From: Gnetum montanum
Taxonomy: Eukaryota > Streptophyta > Gnetopsida > Gnetales > Gnetaceae
Assembly: GCA_015680685.1 (NCBI GenBank)
Contig: MNCI01035206.1
Span: 133,288-156,291 of the forward strand
Reading direction: 5' to 3'
DNA length: 23,004 nt
The position numbers and the translations under genes are program-made. This document shows positions 8,123-20,150 of the stretch, in pieces (position 1 is the first letter of the stretch; each line of letters opens with the position of its first letter). The notes beneath the pieces are model-generated. The model ran no database searches. It saw only the letters and a list, made by a program, of their open reading frames with translations, and was not told the DNA's origin.

Positions 8123-9905
8123 TAATCAAGTCCAACCAGATAAAATATTGCTACATTTTCATAGAAAACTCATACCAAGCATATAAGCCAATAAAGTTTA
8201 TCAGATTTTAACATAGGAATCCCTTCCCCACCACCATTTTCACAGAGCTCTATCTGCTTCTGCATTATTAGTAATGCTCTCGGCAAGTTCACGACACGTT
8301 TTGGGCTTATGGGCTTGCTTTATAGAGTTGGGATAGTAGGAGATTCAGAGGCGGGTCTTTAGAGTTTTCAAATTTTTTATTGTGGGTTGAGTTCATGCCT
8401 CTTGCATGTTTGACTGTAGATGTTGACTAGGGCTTCCTAGAAAGATTTGGGAAGGATATGGTGCTGAAATTTTGTTTGAACTTTGAACAAGTATATGCTT
8501 CGACTATTCTGTTTGCACTTGCAGAGGGAGAGAGGCCTGACAACAGTTTTGTAACTAACTGATTCCCTTCCCTCACAGGTTATGTGCATTTATGATTGGC
8601 CGGAATCACGGCCGCTACATGAAACCAGAGACGCAACATGAGATGGCCATGGCCCATGAATAAAAATACAAAACCAATCCACTAAATAAAAATATTTTCT
8701 CTAAAATCATCTGAATAAACTAAAATGAAAAGTAAAGATCATCAAGGAGGTAAATCTAAGCAAAATAGAAAACTCAATTGATACGGAAATCCACTAAAAT
8801 CCACTACTAAAGATCAGACAGGAACATGTTCTCAGGCAAACTAGAAGAGCAAGATGGAAGGGGAAGAAAAGCGTATTTCGTGCTCACGAATCACGATAGA
8901 GATGGAGAAAAATCTTTACAGCAACGAGGGAAAGAAGTGGAAAATAAAAAGTGAGACAATTTTGATACAAACATGTAGGATATGCTCACTCAATTATGAT
9001 CATGCAACTTCGAAAGGAATACGTGCAAAGAAGCAAATAAGGTGAGTGCATTCTTACTGAACCAAAAGCGAACGTTCAGCAGAAAAATTCAAGCTGTGTT
9101 GCCGGTGCACTAAGCTTACAAAGCTAAGGCATGTAGCGCTTGCATTTAAAGAATGGAAGAAATATCATCCAAATTTTTTAAGAACAAAAACTAGAATTAA
9201 GGATTGAAGAGAATCGCTCGCAATGCGTGCCTACATAGGCTCGGCCAGCGAGGAGATACTCCATCCAGATTCGGCTAGAAGGAAATGATCGATTTTCCTA
9301 GGAAAGACGATGAGTAAAGACTATAAGGCAAGTCTCCTACCTAGTCACCCAAATCATACTGAGTAGACGAGACCCCCTTCATCACGAGAAATGCTCATCT
9401 CCTCCTTTGTCACTACCTGCAGATGAAAAATTGAAGATGAAGCAAAGAATTTTAGAGCTAAAAGAGAAAAATAAGGTGTTTGGAGAGTCTACGGAAGCAT
9501 CCAAATCCTTATCAATGGCGAAATAGGAGGAGCGTCTGTCAATAAAAGGTATTGGACGTAGATGCAATTTTCAGGGAAACAAGTAAGATTGGATGTGATT
9601 TGTAGGTAAAAATAGGTAAGATTTTAATCGACAATGAATGTTCTGATTGAGAGTTGAAAATTGGATGAAAAATTATAATTTACGTACCCAATGCGGATTT
9701 TACACCCTTCTGTACGTGTGCCCGAATCCACTACGAATGGTTCATGAGATTTTCTTGGGAATCACGAATCTCTAGCGCATAGCATAATACCGTGCAAAGA
9801 ATAACTCAACCATCAACCTATAAGAAACATATACACTACCACACATATAATAGAAGCATAAATGCACATGATCAAGCAAAGGAGAACGTCCAGCATACAG
9901 CATAG
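8123..9905. other. Intergenic stretch with no recognised gene
   Basis: I see no conserved domain here on either strand. A lysine-rich 63-codon frame (8854-9045, +) has no recognisable motif and is likely chance. A short inverted repeat ggccg/cggcc occurs at 8599-8613. The right end carries the LINE target-site sequence (9906-9921). Confidence 0.5.
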
Positions 9906-9921
9906 CCATATATGAGTCTAA
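9906..9921. repeat. 5' target-site duplication of the LINE
   Basis: ccatatatgagtctaa here is repeated exactly at 1857-1872, directly after the copy A LINE 3' end, and with two bases lost at 15462-15475 after the copy B LINE 3' end. A repeat of about 16 bp flanking the element is the signature of LINE integration and fixes the 5' boundary near 9922. Confidence 0.75.
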
Positions 9922-10235
9922 AGCTTGAACTATTGGTGCTATTTACTTCTATTGGGCATCACTACACTGCTGAGCCCTCCTGCGCTCTGCCTCCTATGGT
10001 GTCACCGTTGCTCATCACTCGCCCAATGTTTAGTGGGGAGCATGGCTACTTTGATTTTACCTGCTAACCCTAGTCGTAATTTCTGGTTTTCTTGGCCATT
10101 TTTTTCTCTCTGCCATGCTGTCCCAAGCCTTGCTTGCAGTGGGTGGACATGCACACTGGTGGTGAGGGTTTTCCTATAATCAAGGTTGCAGAACGGTGCC
10201 AGGAAAGTGCATGGCCCAGGGATGGGCAAGTTGCA

Positions 10236-11326
10236 ATGATGGATTCATCAGGTTTTGCTTTTCCTCAAGGAAGTTCATCTACCTTACCTCAAATTGATTT
10301 TCTTTTACCGGATGATATTTTTGAAGCAGTTTCTAAAGATTTCGCATCTCGTTTTCTTTTTTCTTTCAAATTATGGGGTTTTTACCAAGGTCCTTAAGTT
10401 TAAACACTCAAGTCCATAGCCTCCTTCAGCCCCATGGCATTTAGGTTTCTCATGCTCATTATTACATTCATCATTTCATTTTGGTAGAATTATCTGATGC
10501 CTCTCAGGTCGAAAAGGCTCTCTCTCTCAAAATTTTTCCAACAAGAAATGCAACCCTAATCACATGCACTTGGAGTTTTGACTTTAATGTAAATGACCTG
10601 GCTTTTAATATAATTCCTTGTTACGTGGAACTGTCCAATCTTCCACTCATTTTCTCATCTTTTGAGAGAGACATTGTGAGCACCCTAGGCCCTATTATTT
10701 CTGTTCATTGTATGATGAGCAATGGAACTCAAATTCGCCATTATTGTATTGAACTGGATGTAGCCCTTCAGAAGACCTCATTAACCCTCGTTGCTAGTGG
10801 AAAACTCTTCACCCAAAAAGTGGACTATCTTTACCTTCCAAACTCATGCAGCTATTGTCACAGGGCCGAGCATCATATCTCAGCATGTCCTATCCTAGCC
10901 AGGAAGAAACAACCTGTAGCATCTCAGAAGACTCGTTTCCCAGTCACACCACCAATAGGCCCACCCTTAGTATCCTTTAAATTTGGATCTCTTCCCCCAA
11001 CAACTCCTCAATCCTCCTCTCAATCTAGCCTCTCCATGCTACAGAAAAAATAGTCAGGTACTCACACCTCCACCCAGGTCATCCCTTCAAACATTGTCAA
11101 GAACTCATTCTCAGAGGATGAGTTCGTGGTGGCCAGTGGAAGGAAACGAGTCAAAGCTTCCTTTAGTTCTACTCCTCCCTCTAACTCCTCTTCACTATAC
11201 ACTTCCATGGCCCTTGTCCCCACCAACAACTCCTTTGCCCTCCTTTCAAGAACAAAGGTAACTGATACTTCAACTTTCGAACCTTCCGTTGACCTCCCAT
11301 CCAAACTACCCCTTGTTTCCCCATGA
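10236..11326 (+). pseudogene. LINE ORF1, DUF4283-like with zinc knuckle
   Basis: ORF1 protein of plant LINEs binds the element RNA to form the retrotransposition particle. From MMDSSG at 10236 the frame runs to about 10390, where a one-base shift moves it to the frame that continues to 11326. The middle matches the DUF4283 region (LVELSDASQVEKAL, a W.FDFN block, YVELSNLPL, CIELDVAL) and is followed by CSYCHRAEHHISAC, a perfect C-x2-C-x4-H-x4-C zinc knuckle (10846-10890). A Ser/Pro/Thr-rich tail contains ASGRKRVK. Stops interrupt at 10442-10444 and 11051-11053. The end codon TGA (11324-11326) overlaps the ORF2 ATG. The exact start is uncertain; the frame is open back to 10092. Confidence 0.8.
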
Positions 11327-14300
11327 ATTTCCTTTCTTGGAACGTTCACGGCCTTACTGGTAGGCTTCGACAGAAGTGAGTAGGCAACTTTATATCTAGT
11401 CTTAATTTGGCTTTCGATTTCATTCTCCTTCAAGAAATTAAGATCTCAGCTGACCTTTTATCCTATTCCGCCCACTAGTTTCTTCCTCACTCCTCACTCC
11501 TAGCAACGTCCCATGCGAGTGGGAAAGGAGGTGCGGTCATTCTCTTCTCATCCTACTGGAAAACTAAAATCCTTCAAAGTGGTTCTGATTTTGGACATAG
11601 AGTTTCATGGGCCACCTTCTCATCTTGGCATGGCCCTTTTGGAATTTGCTCGATATATGCCTCAAATGATTCCATAGAACGGGCTCTCCTTTGGCATGAA
11701 CTTGCAACTTCTCTTCCTCTAATGCCTTGGATATTCGGAGGAGATTTTAATATGGTAGAATTTCCTCAAGATAAGCTCAGAGGGGCATTTCTTCAACTAC
11801 CCAATCTCGAGTATCAGGCCTGGTCCACCTTTAAGAAAAGATTTTACCTCTTAGACGGGGCAGACAACTCCACGTGCGTTCTCCTCCATAGATTTACTTG
11901 GAGCAATCTCCATCTTGGGTAGGCTCGCATCTATAGCAGGTTAGATAGGTTCTATTTCTCCACCCTTTCCTTTTGGCAAGCCTTCTCTGCCACTACGATT
12001 CATCACCATGCCACCTTATCCGACCATCTTCCTATCTCCATATCTATCAAGATTCATGGTAGCCCTGACCGAAAAAAATTCCATCTTTTCAGACTACACA
12101 ACAACTATTTTTCTTTCCCAACTACCCAACTTCTTCTATCCAACCTTTGGAATGCTGAACCTAGGCCCCTAAATTAGGTGGGTTGGATTAATTGGTGGCA
12201 TCGTGCTTCATGTCGAGTGCGAAACTTTGCACATTTGTATGGTAAGATGATGGCTGCTCAAGCCAAACATGAATACAAAAAAATTCACCTCACTATTGAA
12301 CATCTCACTAATAAACTAGCTCAAGATCTCTTCAATACTCTAGTTCACAAGGAGCTTGCTAGAGCACGCGTTGCCTTCCAACATTGGGAAGTGTACCGAG
12401 CACAAAGTGCCTTAACTAAAAGTCGGCTCACTTGGTTAAATATTTAAGATGAACACTGTAAGGAATTTTTTAAATATCTTAATGCTGCTTCCCCTTCACA
12501 TGCTATTGAAAAAATCTCATGTGATGGTACCACCATTACTGACCTCTTTTCTTAAGAACCACTATGAAACTCTTTTTGCAGCTACCCCAATGGACATCTC
12601 TTCGTTCAAGGTTGCCACCCCTGATTATCCTCGTCTTATTAATCCCACTATGCTACAAAGTCTTGACACTGATATCACTATGGCGGAGCTATAGGAGGCC
12701 TGTTCTAAGTTAAGTCGAGGAAAGGCTCTTGGTTATGATGGTTTTCCCTTAGAATTTTTTCAAAATCATTGGGATTGGGTGGGAAAGGATCTTTTGCATG
12801 TCATTAACGAGGCTCTCTTAACTGGTTCCCTTGGGCCCAATCTAAATCAAGGGGTAATTCGTCTCCTCCCCAAGTCTGGGGATCTAACCGATATCTCCAA
12901 TTGGCGTCCCATAACTTTTCTCAATGTAGTGTATAAAATTTGAGCGGAGTGCCTTGCCTTACGGTTGAAAAAAATTCTTGGTCAGATCATATCCCCCCAG
13001 CAAATAGGATTTGTTCCTAGTAGATATATTTTAGACAATGTGGTCACGGCATGGGAAGGTCTCAAGTGGGCTGAGGATGATGGACAAGATATTCTCCTTG
13101 TGAAACTTGATTATGCCAAGGCTTATGACAACATTAAGTGGGATTTTAGCTTGTAGACTATGACCAAACTTGGTTTTGGACCTAAGTTCTTGCATATGGT
13201 GAAATGCTTATTCTTAGATGCTACTACAAGAATTGCCACTACCTTTGCCATTACGTCTCCCTTTCCAATACATAGGTGTGTGCGGTAAGGTTGTCCTCTC
13301 GCCCCCTATCTCTTTATCATCGCATTAGACTTTCTTTGTCATCAAATTAACCTGGACATTCAAACGAAAGATCTCACTGGGGTCTACCTTTCCTCCTCTC
13401 AACAACAGCTTCTCAATATGCACTTCGCCGATGACTCCTTTTTTCTAGTTTAAAACATAGCCACCAATTTGCACCGCCTCTTATCAAGGGTGGAGCAATA
13501 TTACACACTATCAGGTTCCATAATTAATTGGAATAAATCCTCTGTTTATAGCTTTACGGGAAATTACAAGCATGTGACCAACTATAATTGGAAGCGGCTT
13601 CAGGATCAAGACATTGTTAAGATTCTGGGAATCCCTATCCGTTTTAGAGGCTAAACATCTATCCTTTGGGAGCAAGTTATTTATCGAATTCAAAAGAAAC
13701 TTGACAAATGGAAAACTAAACCCCTCACACTTGTGGGTAAATACCTTGTATGTAAGTCCATATGCGTGTCCACCCATGTGTATTACCCTTTGTGTTGGGC
13801 CCCCTCCCAAGCTGCCTACCAGAAGCTAGAACAGTTATTCCGTGACTTTATGTGGTCCTCCAAGGATTCTCAGAAAGACTTTCATCGTGTCGCTTGGACT
13901 ATTGTTACTCTCCCCAAGAATAAGGGTGGCTTAGGCCTTTTGAACTCCTATAAGCAAGGAATTACCCTGGTTGCTAAGTGGTTGGTACAACATTTAGATG
14001 CCTAAGATATTATAGGGACCCTCCTCCAATTAAGGCTTCATCAAGCATTTCCTAAAAATAAGCCCTTCTGGAAAGGCATCCATTTCATCAATTGGATCCT
14101 TTTTCCCCTCACTATCATTCTTCCTGGATCTCATGTCTTCAAAAGCATTTGGAGGGCTTGGCAAATTCTACACACTCACATTGACTGGACTAACGTTAAA
14201 ATCAACCATACTATCTTCTCTAGAGTGTGTTCGTGGTGGTTACCTTTGTCGCCTGCTCCCCTTGCTATCACAAATGCTAAGGTGGCTACCACGTGGTATC

Positions 14301-15088
14301 GAAAGGGTGTCATTTCCTTGAATTGTTTTAGGATGGCTAGTCATTGGATTTCAGGGGTTGAGTTTAACACTTTGTATGGGGAGTTAGCTGCAATGAACCA
14401 TTGCCTAGTTCAGATTTACTCTTTTCTCCATGGTCATTGACATCTTGATGTTATAGTGCAAAGCCTTTTTCATGGCCTTCAATGGCTTAATGGGGTTAAA
14501 CTCTTGCCCTATCGGCCATATGTCCCCTTTCATCTCATGCATGACCCATCTGAAGTCATTCAACGTTGCGATAAGTATTGGCACAAACAAGAGTCAGAAA
14601 CATTTTGGATCCCTCTCTTCCAACTTATTTGGAAACTTCCAACCGTCCCCAAAATTAAGCAGTTCCTCTGGTGTCGTCTCCACCATGGTCTACCTATTGG
14701 AAAATGTCTAGAATATCTAGGGATTCCCAATCCCAATTGCCCTCTATGTGGTGGACAAGATGACTTTGTCCATGTATTTTGGCAATGTCGCTTTGCTCAA
14801 CATCTGTGGCAGTGGGTTTCTAAAGCTTTTCCATCATACAAGCTATCTCAAGAGGATGCCATATTTGGATTCTTGAACATTACTTCTGCTAATCTTCATT
14901 TTTTGTGGAAAGTTATTAGGCCTACTATTTTATATTATATTTGGAAGCGAAGATGCAATGTTCTATTTCAAAAGACAGAGTATTCTAACAAATGTTTGCT
15001 TACCAGGTTGGAGAAGTTGAAGATCTTTCGCCTCACCCATTTTCAACTCACATCTCAAGCATCCAAGTTCAATCTGGACAGTCATTAA
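11323..15088 (+). pseudogene. LINE ORF2: AP-endonuclease, reverse transcriptase, zf-RVT
   Basis: ORF2 nicks target DNA and copies the element RNA at the nick. Length is about 1,255 codons, normal for plant L1. Frame 1 (from 11323) holds the endonuclease: WNVHG, LQE, GGDFN (residues 139-143) and SDHLP (residue 233). Near 12550 a one-base shift moves to the frame used to the end. Reverse transcriptase: GKALGYDGFP and NWRPI, motif A KLDYAKAYD (about 13104-13130), motif B GCPLAPYLF with TAA in place of the usual RQG Gln (13286-13288), motif C FADD (13424-13435). zf-RVT: C14738, C14747, H14771, C14786 (C-x2-C-x7-H-x4-C). I count about 13 premature stops, including 11920, 12175, 12445, 12692, 13286, 14003 and 14438, many at expected Trp or Gln positions. 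Confidence 0.9.
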
Positions 15089-15433
15089 TTGGTTCATCTC
15101 TTGCAGCTATGGGAAAGACCTGTGTATTCCAGTTACACTTAGCATCAGTAATCTCTACAAGGAAGCTTTTCCTTTTTATTATGTGGAGTCCCCATTGGAA
15201 TTCTCTTTATCCTTAATTGAGAGCTCTTTGCCTCATCTAATTCTATGTCATTCTATTTTGTAACAAGCTAGTCTATGCAGACATTTGGTTGTGCCCCAAC
15301 TTGGGTTTCCTTCTTTAATACTTGTTTATTTCTATCGTGTTTGCCGAGTGTCATTCACGATGCTCTCTCGGTTTACCTTTCCTTTAACCCTATGACTTAT
15401 TCAAGTTGTTGTAATTGATGCACCTTTAATTTC

Positions 15434-15439
15434 AATAAA
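15434..15439 (+). terminator. LINE polyadenylation signal, copy B
   Basis: AATAAA, 22 bp before the LINE 3' boundary at 15461. Matches the signal in copy A. Confidence 0.6.
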
Positions 15440-15484
15440 ACTTCTTTTCGGGTCCGACACCCCATATGAGTCTAAGCTTTGAGT

Positions 15485-17122
15485 CTAACCTTTAACGCCG
15501 GGGCAGACGTAAAATAAGCAAAGAACCTGAACACCGGTCATGAGAAGAACAATAATAGCTGCAGCAGTCTTGAGGGCAACCCAGGGGCTGGATCCATAAT
15601 CTTTCTTGAGACTGTTCATCCAGTAGTTGGCGGTACGCCAGAGTTTTCTTACCCCGGTGGGTGGCGTGTTCATGGCAATAAGCGAATTTATTAGCCATGC
15701 CCATTTAGATTAGTAGTCATGCCCATGTCCACGCCCCAGACATCCGTCCACAGATAGACGCTGCTGAGCGTGCCAGACATGCTGCTGTAAATGCTGTGGG
15801 AAGAATCCTGAAAGAGACTATGCGCTGCTATGCTGAAATTGTCTCCGGTTTCAGTCTTTTCCCAGATGAGTGCTATGAGCATGAGTGGCCCCAACATTAG
15901 CAGCGCAAGCCCCAACACACACTTTACAACCCACGACATGACCGTGTAGCTGAAGCACATCACGTTCAGCACCAGAATCAGCGGCCTGGACTTGAGCCCC
16001 GGCATCAGCCACGTCCGCTGGAACCACTGCTCCGCATGCTGCATTGCTATCAGCACCGCATTTCGTTCTGAAGGTTCTGCGTAGGAATTAGGAAACATAC
16101 TGTTACAAAATACAAATCAATCTGAAAACACTAGAAAATGATTTGGTAAAGCACATGAGCCTGGGTTAAGGATTACGAGGCTCTACGGAAGTCTGGTTTC
16201 TTATGGCCTGACGGCAAAAATTCAGAGCTCTCATTTTCTCCTCCTCCTCCTCTGTATATTTGTCTCCCACGGTATAAAGGTAAAGCAGGAACAAAAGATA
16301 GCCTCGTCGCTTCAGGTAACATATTTGCCATTTCTTCGATTCAGCAGGTACGTCGATCGTTGCTGAAAATGGAGCCATTTTCTTCAACACTGTATGCATC
16401 GCTTCCTGTTTCGGGATTGTATTAAGATCATATGCTAGAAAAATAATCATAATCCGTCAAGACAAGAATGGCCGACATTTGACTAAAAATTTAAAATAAC
16501 TATGAATATGGTGGTTCATTTGATGCAAAATGCGTACCGCTTCTGGCATCTCCCTTTTAAGCTTCTCTGCAACTTGATGAATGAATTTGAAAGGAATCTG
16601 GTTTTCAAGCTTAAGCATGTCCCCCAGTAACTTCTCGCGTGTATCGGAGTTCTCGTAGCTGAGCACAGGAAGCTTTGGCCAATTGATCGACATATCGGAG
16701 AAGGTCCCTTGGGGCGCAGACAGAATGGAGAAAGCTTGCAGAAGAAAGCAACAGTCAACCAGAATCATCCAAGAAAATGCCTCACCTGTCAAATCAGAAG
16801 AATATGACGAGGTATAAACGCTATAGCAGGCTTTGATATCCTGCTCATGCTCCTGCAAATAATTAAGCACATCTGATACTGCTGCTGGTCGTTGAGGTGC
16901 TTCCGGTGACGATATGAGTTCCTCCAAGGTTTTGGCGAACTCCTCTTTCTTGATTTGGCAGCCAAACATGAAAACGTTGTTAAAGGATTGGAAATGCAGA
17001 GGCCCAATGCTGATGAGCGTGGGATGGAAGCTCTGCGTGAAAGCATCGCTTGCTTTTCCTTCATTAGCATGCTTGAGGGCACAGTGTACACTTAAAAGAA
17101 AGGATGAAAGCTTAAGGAGCAT
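15485..17122 (-). CDS. DUF247-domain gene, copy B (best preserved; exon structure uncertain)
   Basis: First ATG at 17122; the frame is open 18 bases further upstream to a TAA. Exon 1 runs at least to about 16545, where GCG|GTACGC is a possible donor, and reads on to a stop at 16457. Residues about 38-44 give SIGPLHF, 119-126 MILVDCCF and 170-178 LKLENQIPF, the ordered DUF247 blocks. A possible second exon follows TTTTTCTAG (16443-16435). A third starts after TTTTGTAACAG (to 16100) and encodes several hydrophobic stretches (LILVLNVMCFSYTVMSW onward) to 15691. The last piece, from 15673, has LWRTANYWMNSLKKDYGSSP and a final membrane helix, the usual DUF247 C-terminus. It is in another frame from the third piece with no AG acceptor between, so either an intron is missed or the gene is already broken. 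Expression is not shown. Confidence 0.65.
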
Positions 17123-17160
17123 CGCATCATGGTAGACCAATTATCTTCTGTCACAATTTT

Positions 17161-17202
17161 CACAATCATCCTCAAAAGAATTTCCACAATCATCCTCAAA
17201 AG
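17161..17202. repeat. 18-bp direct repeat upstream of DUF247 copy B
   Basis: Same pair as in copy A (17161-17178 and 17185-17202), so it predates the duplication. Confidence 0.7.
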
Positions 17203-17458
17203 CCTAAAAACTTCATCTCTGATCGATAAAAGGAAAACAAACGATCCCAATCATCCATGCTTTTTCACTCCAGCTGTGGAATCCTTAAACCAGTGCGGTT
17301 TGATAAATCCAAAATATTTTACCTTAAATCACAAGGCTCTAATCACTGCAATGCAAATTTACAAAGTGGTACGTTGATCTTATGGACCACTTACATGACA
17401 GGAATGTGCGATCCTATGCTGTGCGTATGTTAACAACGAAAATCACAAAGTAATGACC

Positions 17459-17505
17459 GACTCTGCGAGTCACTCATGGATTGTGAGTGAGTTGGCTTCG
17501 CCAAC
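17459..17505. other. Three adjacent perfect hairpins, copy B
   Basis: Identical in sequence to 3908-3954. No change has occurred in the 47 bp although flanking positions differ by indels and substitutions (for example an extra C just after it). Confidence 0.75.
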
Positions 17506-17914
17506 AAGCCGCTGGAGCCCTCTCTGAGTACTTGCCCAGACTGCGTCCCTGACTGAGTTTCCCTACCTTTCCACACGCATCATAAAACATTCATTATTGT
17601 GCCATCTTGAATTTTAGATGTGCTCAATCGCACACTATTCACAGCAAAATACTGCACAAAAATCACACAGCACCTTGACGTGAGTTTACCATCACATTGT
17701 TATGGTTCAATTATTTTGGGTTCTAACACCCAATATGATGCAAAGTAATGTGTTTATAATCTTTCAAAAACGGAATTAAGATTGTGATTAGGTTATATTT
17801 TTTATTGATCTCTATGAGACCAATGAAAACACAAAATAATTACATACTAAAGCTAAAACTAAATTTTATTTACATCTACTAAGACGTTCTTGGGTTTATT
17901 GGTCTAATTTCAAA

Positions 17915-17968
17915 AAGCTGTAACCTATGTTTTATATTCCAAGACTCTTGACCACCAAGCTAATATCC
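17915..17968 (-). mobile_element. Second tRNA-derived SINE-like head, copy B only
   Basis: On the minus strand TAGCTTGGTGG (17962-17952) is a good A box, followed by CAAGAGTCTTGG and a decayed B-box-like AGGTTACAGC (17926-17917). Copy A lacks about 42 bp of it, the deletion lying between two copies of aagct, so copy A retains only its edges near 4392-4400. Confidence 0.45.
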
Positions 17969-18255
17969 CATGATAGTAAGATTTTTGATTTGAAAACTTC
18001 AAATTAAGGGTCTTACTACTAGGTTAATACCTCATTGTTTTTTAATATTATTATTCATTTTTAAGGGTTCAACAACCCCCCCTTCCCTTTCTCAATCTAA
18101 TTCTATTTCTAACCCACAACCTTACCCCTCTAATTAAAAAAAAAGAGAGGTTCCTTTAACATAATATATATTTTGGTGGGTCAGGGGTGTTGGAACCCTA
18201 AAATAATTGTAATACTCCCAAGATATATAGTACAATTAGAACTTTATAACTCAAC

Positions 18256-18328
18256 ATTATCCACAAAAACCAAACCTATAACTTGTAGCCTTCAAATCAA
18301 GAGTCTTACCACGATGCTAACATCTCAA
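18256..18328 (-). mobile_element. tRNA-derived SINE-like head, copy B
   Basis: Counterpart of 4700-4772. A box TAGCATCGTGG (18319-18309) and B box GGTTTGGTTTT (18276-18266), each one base different from copy A. Decaying, not a functional tRNA. Confidence 0.5.
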
Positions 18329-18428
18329 ATTAACTTATTTTGGTTGAGAGACCAATTACCAACCCTGTCCAAGAGAGTCATTCTTTGTCATGGTAAAATA
18401 ATTTTATCATTATAATTAAGGCACTATC

Positions 18429-20150
18429 TTGGTCATGTTTGTTTTGGATTTTATCATGGTAAATAAAAATAATTATAGTCATAATGTTAGGATAAGAGAT
18501 GAACTTTTTCATGGGAATTATTATTTGCGAGAGTTGAACTACTTTGTAACCTGGACTTTATCTTTCGAAAATCAATTCTCAATGAATCAGTTTGATATTT
18601 TTTAATTTTAAAAATCTAAAATATTTTCTGAACCAAACAATAGATATATATCATATATAAATAGCTAAACTAGTATACACATAATTGATGAGACATTATA
18701 GAGTTGGTGATGAAGTCCTAAATTATCTTTTTAATTAGGCTATGTTAACACATCAACATCAACACAAATGTATTTTGTAATCCTAAATTCTTTCTTATAT
18801 ACATAAGCCACAATGGTGGCAATTATTAATTTTAATTAGAGGTAGAGAGATTCTTGTATTTTGGTTTTGTAACTTGAAGTAATAAGTGAATGCTCATTAT
18901 GTGATATTGAGTGTATTGCCTATATTTTTTGTTCAAGTGGTTATGCTTGGATGTATTCATGAATAAAAGTAAAAACCAAGATTGATTCATTCTTATTATA
19001 ATATTTTAACTTCACATAGATTTACTCTTCTCACCTATTAATCTATTGTAATTTATTACTCTTAATTAGTAGGATGTTTATGCTTCTGAGCACATTAGTT
19101 ATGATGAAATGAGCATGACAAAACCTTGAATGTTGACCATGAATTAACTTAGTAATCCTTGTAGTTAACTAAATTTGGTTATAAAGTAATTAAGTAGCTT
19201 GCTAAGCTAACATTTCATACATAAATCTAAGAACATGCTAGGAGATTGAAGGAGTATACTTCCATTGTGTGATGAATACTATTAACTCAAAGATTATAAC
19301 TAGTGTAGACAAGAAGGCTAGAGTTGATGGTAAAGATTCACGATGTAAGATTAATAACAAGTGATAATGTTAAGATCTTCTATAAGATGTGCTACCATTT
19401 TATTGCTTTGATATAAATATTGATATTAAGCCATAGCTCTCTATCTCAAATCATTTGGTTATTTTAAGTTCAAGCATGTATATTGAAAAGTGATGTAAAT
19501 GTTGTTAGAATTGGGATCTTCCTTTCTACTAAAAATTAATTTTATTTAACTATGTTTTCAAAGTATTAATTATAAGGTTATACAACTAAGTAGATAGTCC
19601 TAAAATCAGAAAGTTTTTTCTTTCTATATTTTTAAATGTTGTCTACTCATTGTTAAGCATGTAATGTACTATGAATTTTCTTTAATCATTACTAATATTT
19701 TTTTTGGGATCCAAAACCACCATTCCTTGCCTCATCATAGGGTCCTTAGGCTAGTTTATAGTTATTTTTATTTTTAGCAAGTTACTATTTTTAGTTAATA
19801 TTCATTTTAAGTAATTTTTATAATAAAAGCCAAAGGATTAAGGCCTTTTCTCATTCTTTTTATATCTTTTTTATGTTCAAATGTTATAAAACTTTTGTAA
19901 CATCGATCCCCTGATTAATGGTTTGCCTACCCCTATCCATAGCTTATGGCATTACCTCCTACCCCCTACCTGTATGACACAAGAACACCACTTCTAAGCC
20001 CTTGTTAACCTTATATGTGAGGAACCTAAGATCTTGACAACTTGTAAGACATCCTTAATAGACAAAAGAAATTTTTCTTAAGACCTAGACAAATCCAAAA
20101 GATTTCCTAACACCTAGAAAGGCATCTTTCTTGAGAGTTAGCAAATCCCA
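18429..20150. other. AT-rich intergenic DNA, no recognised feature
   Basis: Neither strand shows a long open frame or a protein family that I recognise. There is no similarity by eye to the DNA that follows copy A. Confidence 0.5.

Larger units (their letters stand above)
9922..15461 (+). mobile_element. L1-type LINE, near full length, inactive
   Basis: About 5.5 kb bounded by the target-site repeat. Order: 5' UTR (9922-10235), ORF1 (nucleic-acid-binding, 10236-11326), ORF2 (endonuclease, reverse transcriptase, zf-RVT, 11323-15088), 3' UTR with AATAAA (15434-15439). This is the usual plant L1 plan and length. Both ORFs are broken by frameshifts and many stops, so the element is dead. No A-tail is left at the 3' end. 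The last third was duplicated together with the adjacent DUF247 gene (copy A at 457-1856). Confidence 0.9.
14059..18428. repeat. Segmental duplication, copy B
   Basis: Partner of 457-4870. On its left the homology continues as the unbroken LINE, showing that the copy A boundary at 457 is a secondary interruption and not the natural element end. On its right it ends at 18428, after which the sequence is AT-rich and unrelated to the hAT region found next to copy A. Confidence 0.95.

Noticed and set aside
8854-9045. 63-codon lysine-rich reading frame as a small gene
   Set aside because: No motif, no conserved context and typical chance composition for this DNA.
9925-10179. Open frame with Cys/Leu-rich product before ORF1
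   Set aside because: It lies in the LINE 5' UTR and has no similarity to ORF1 features; the ORF1 frame overlaps it.
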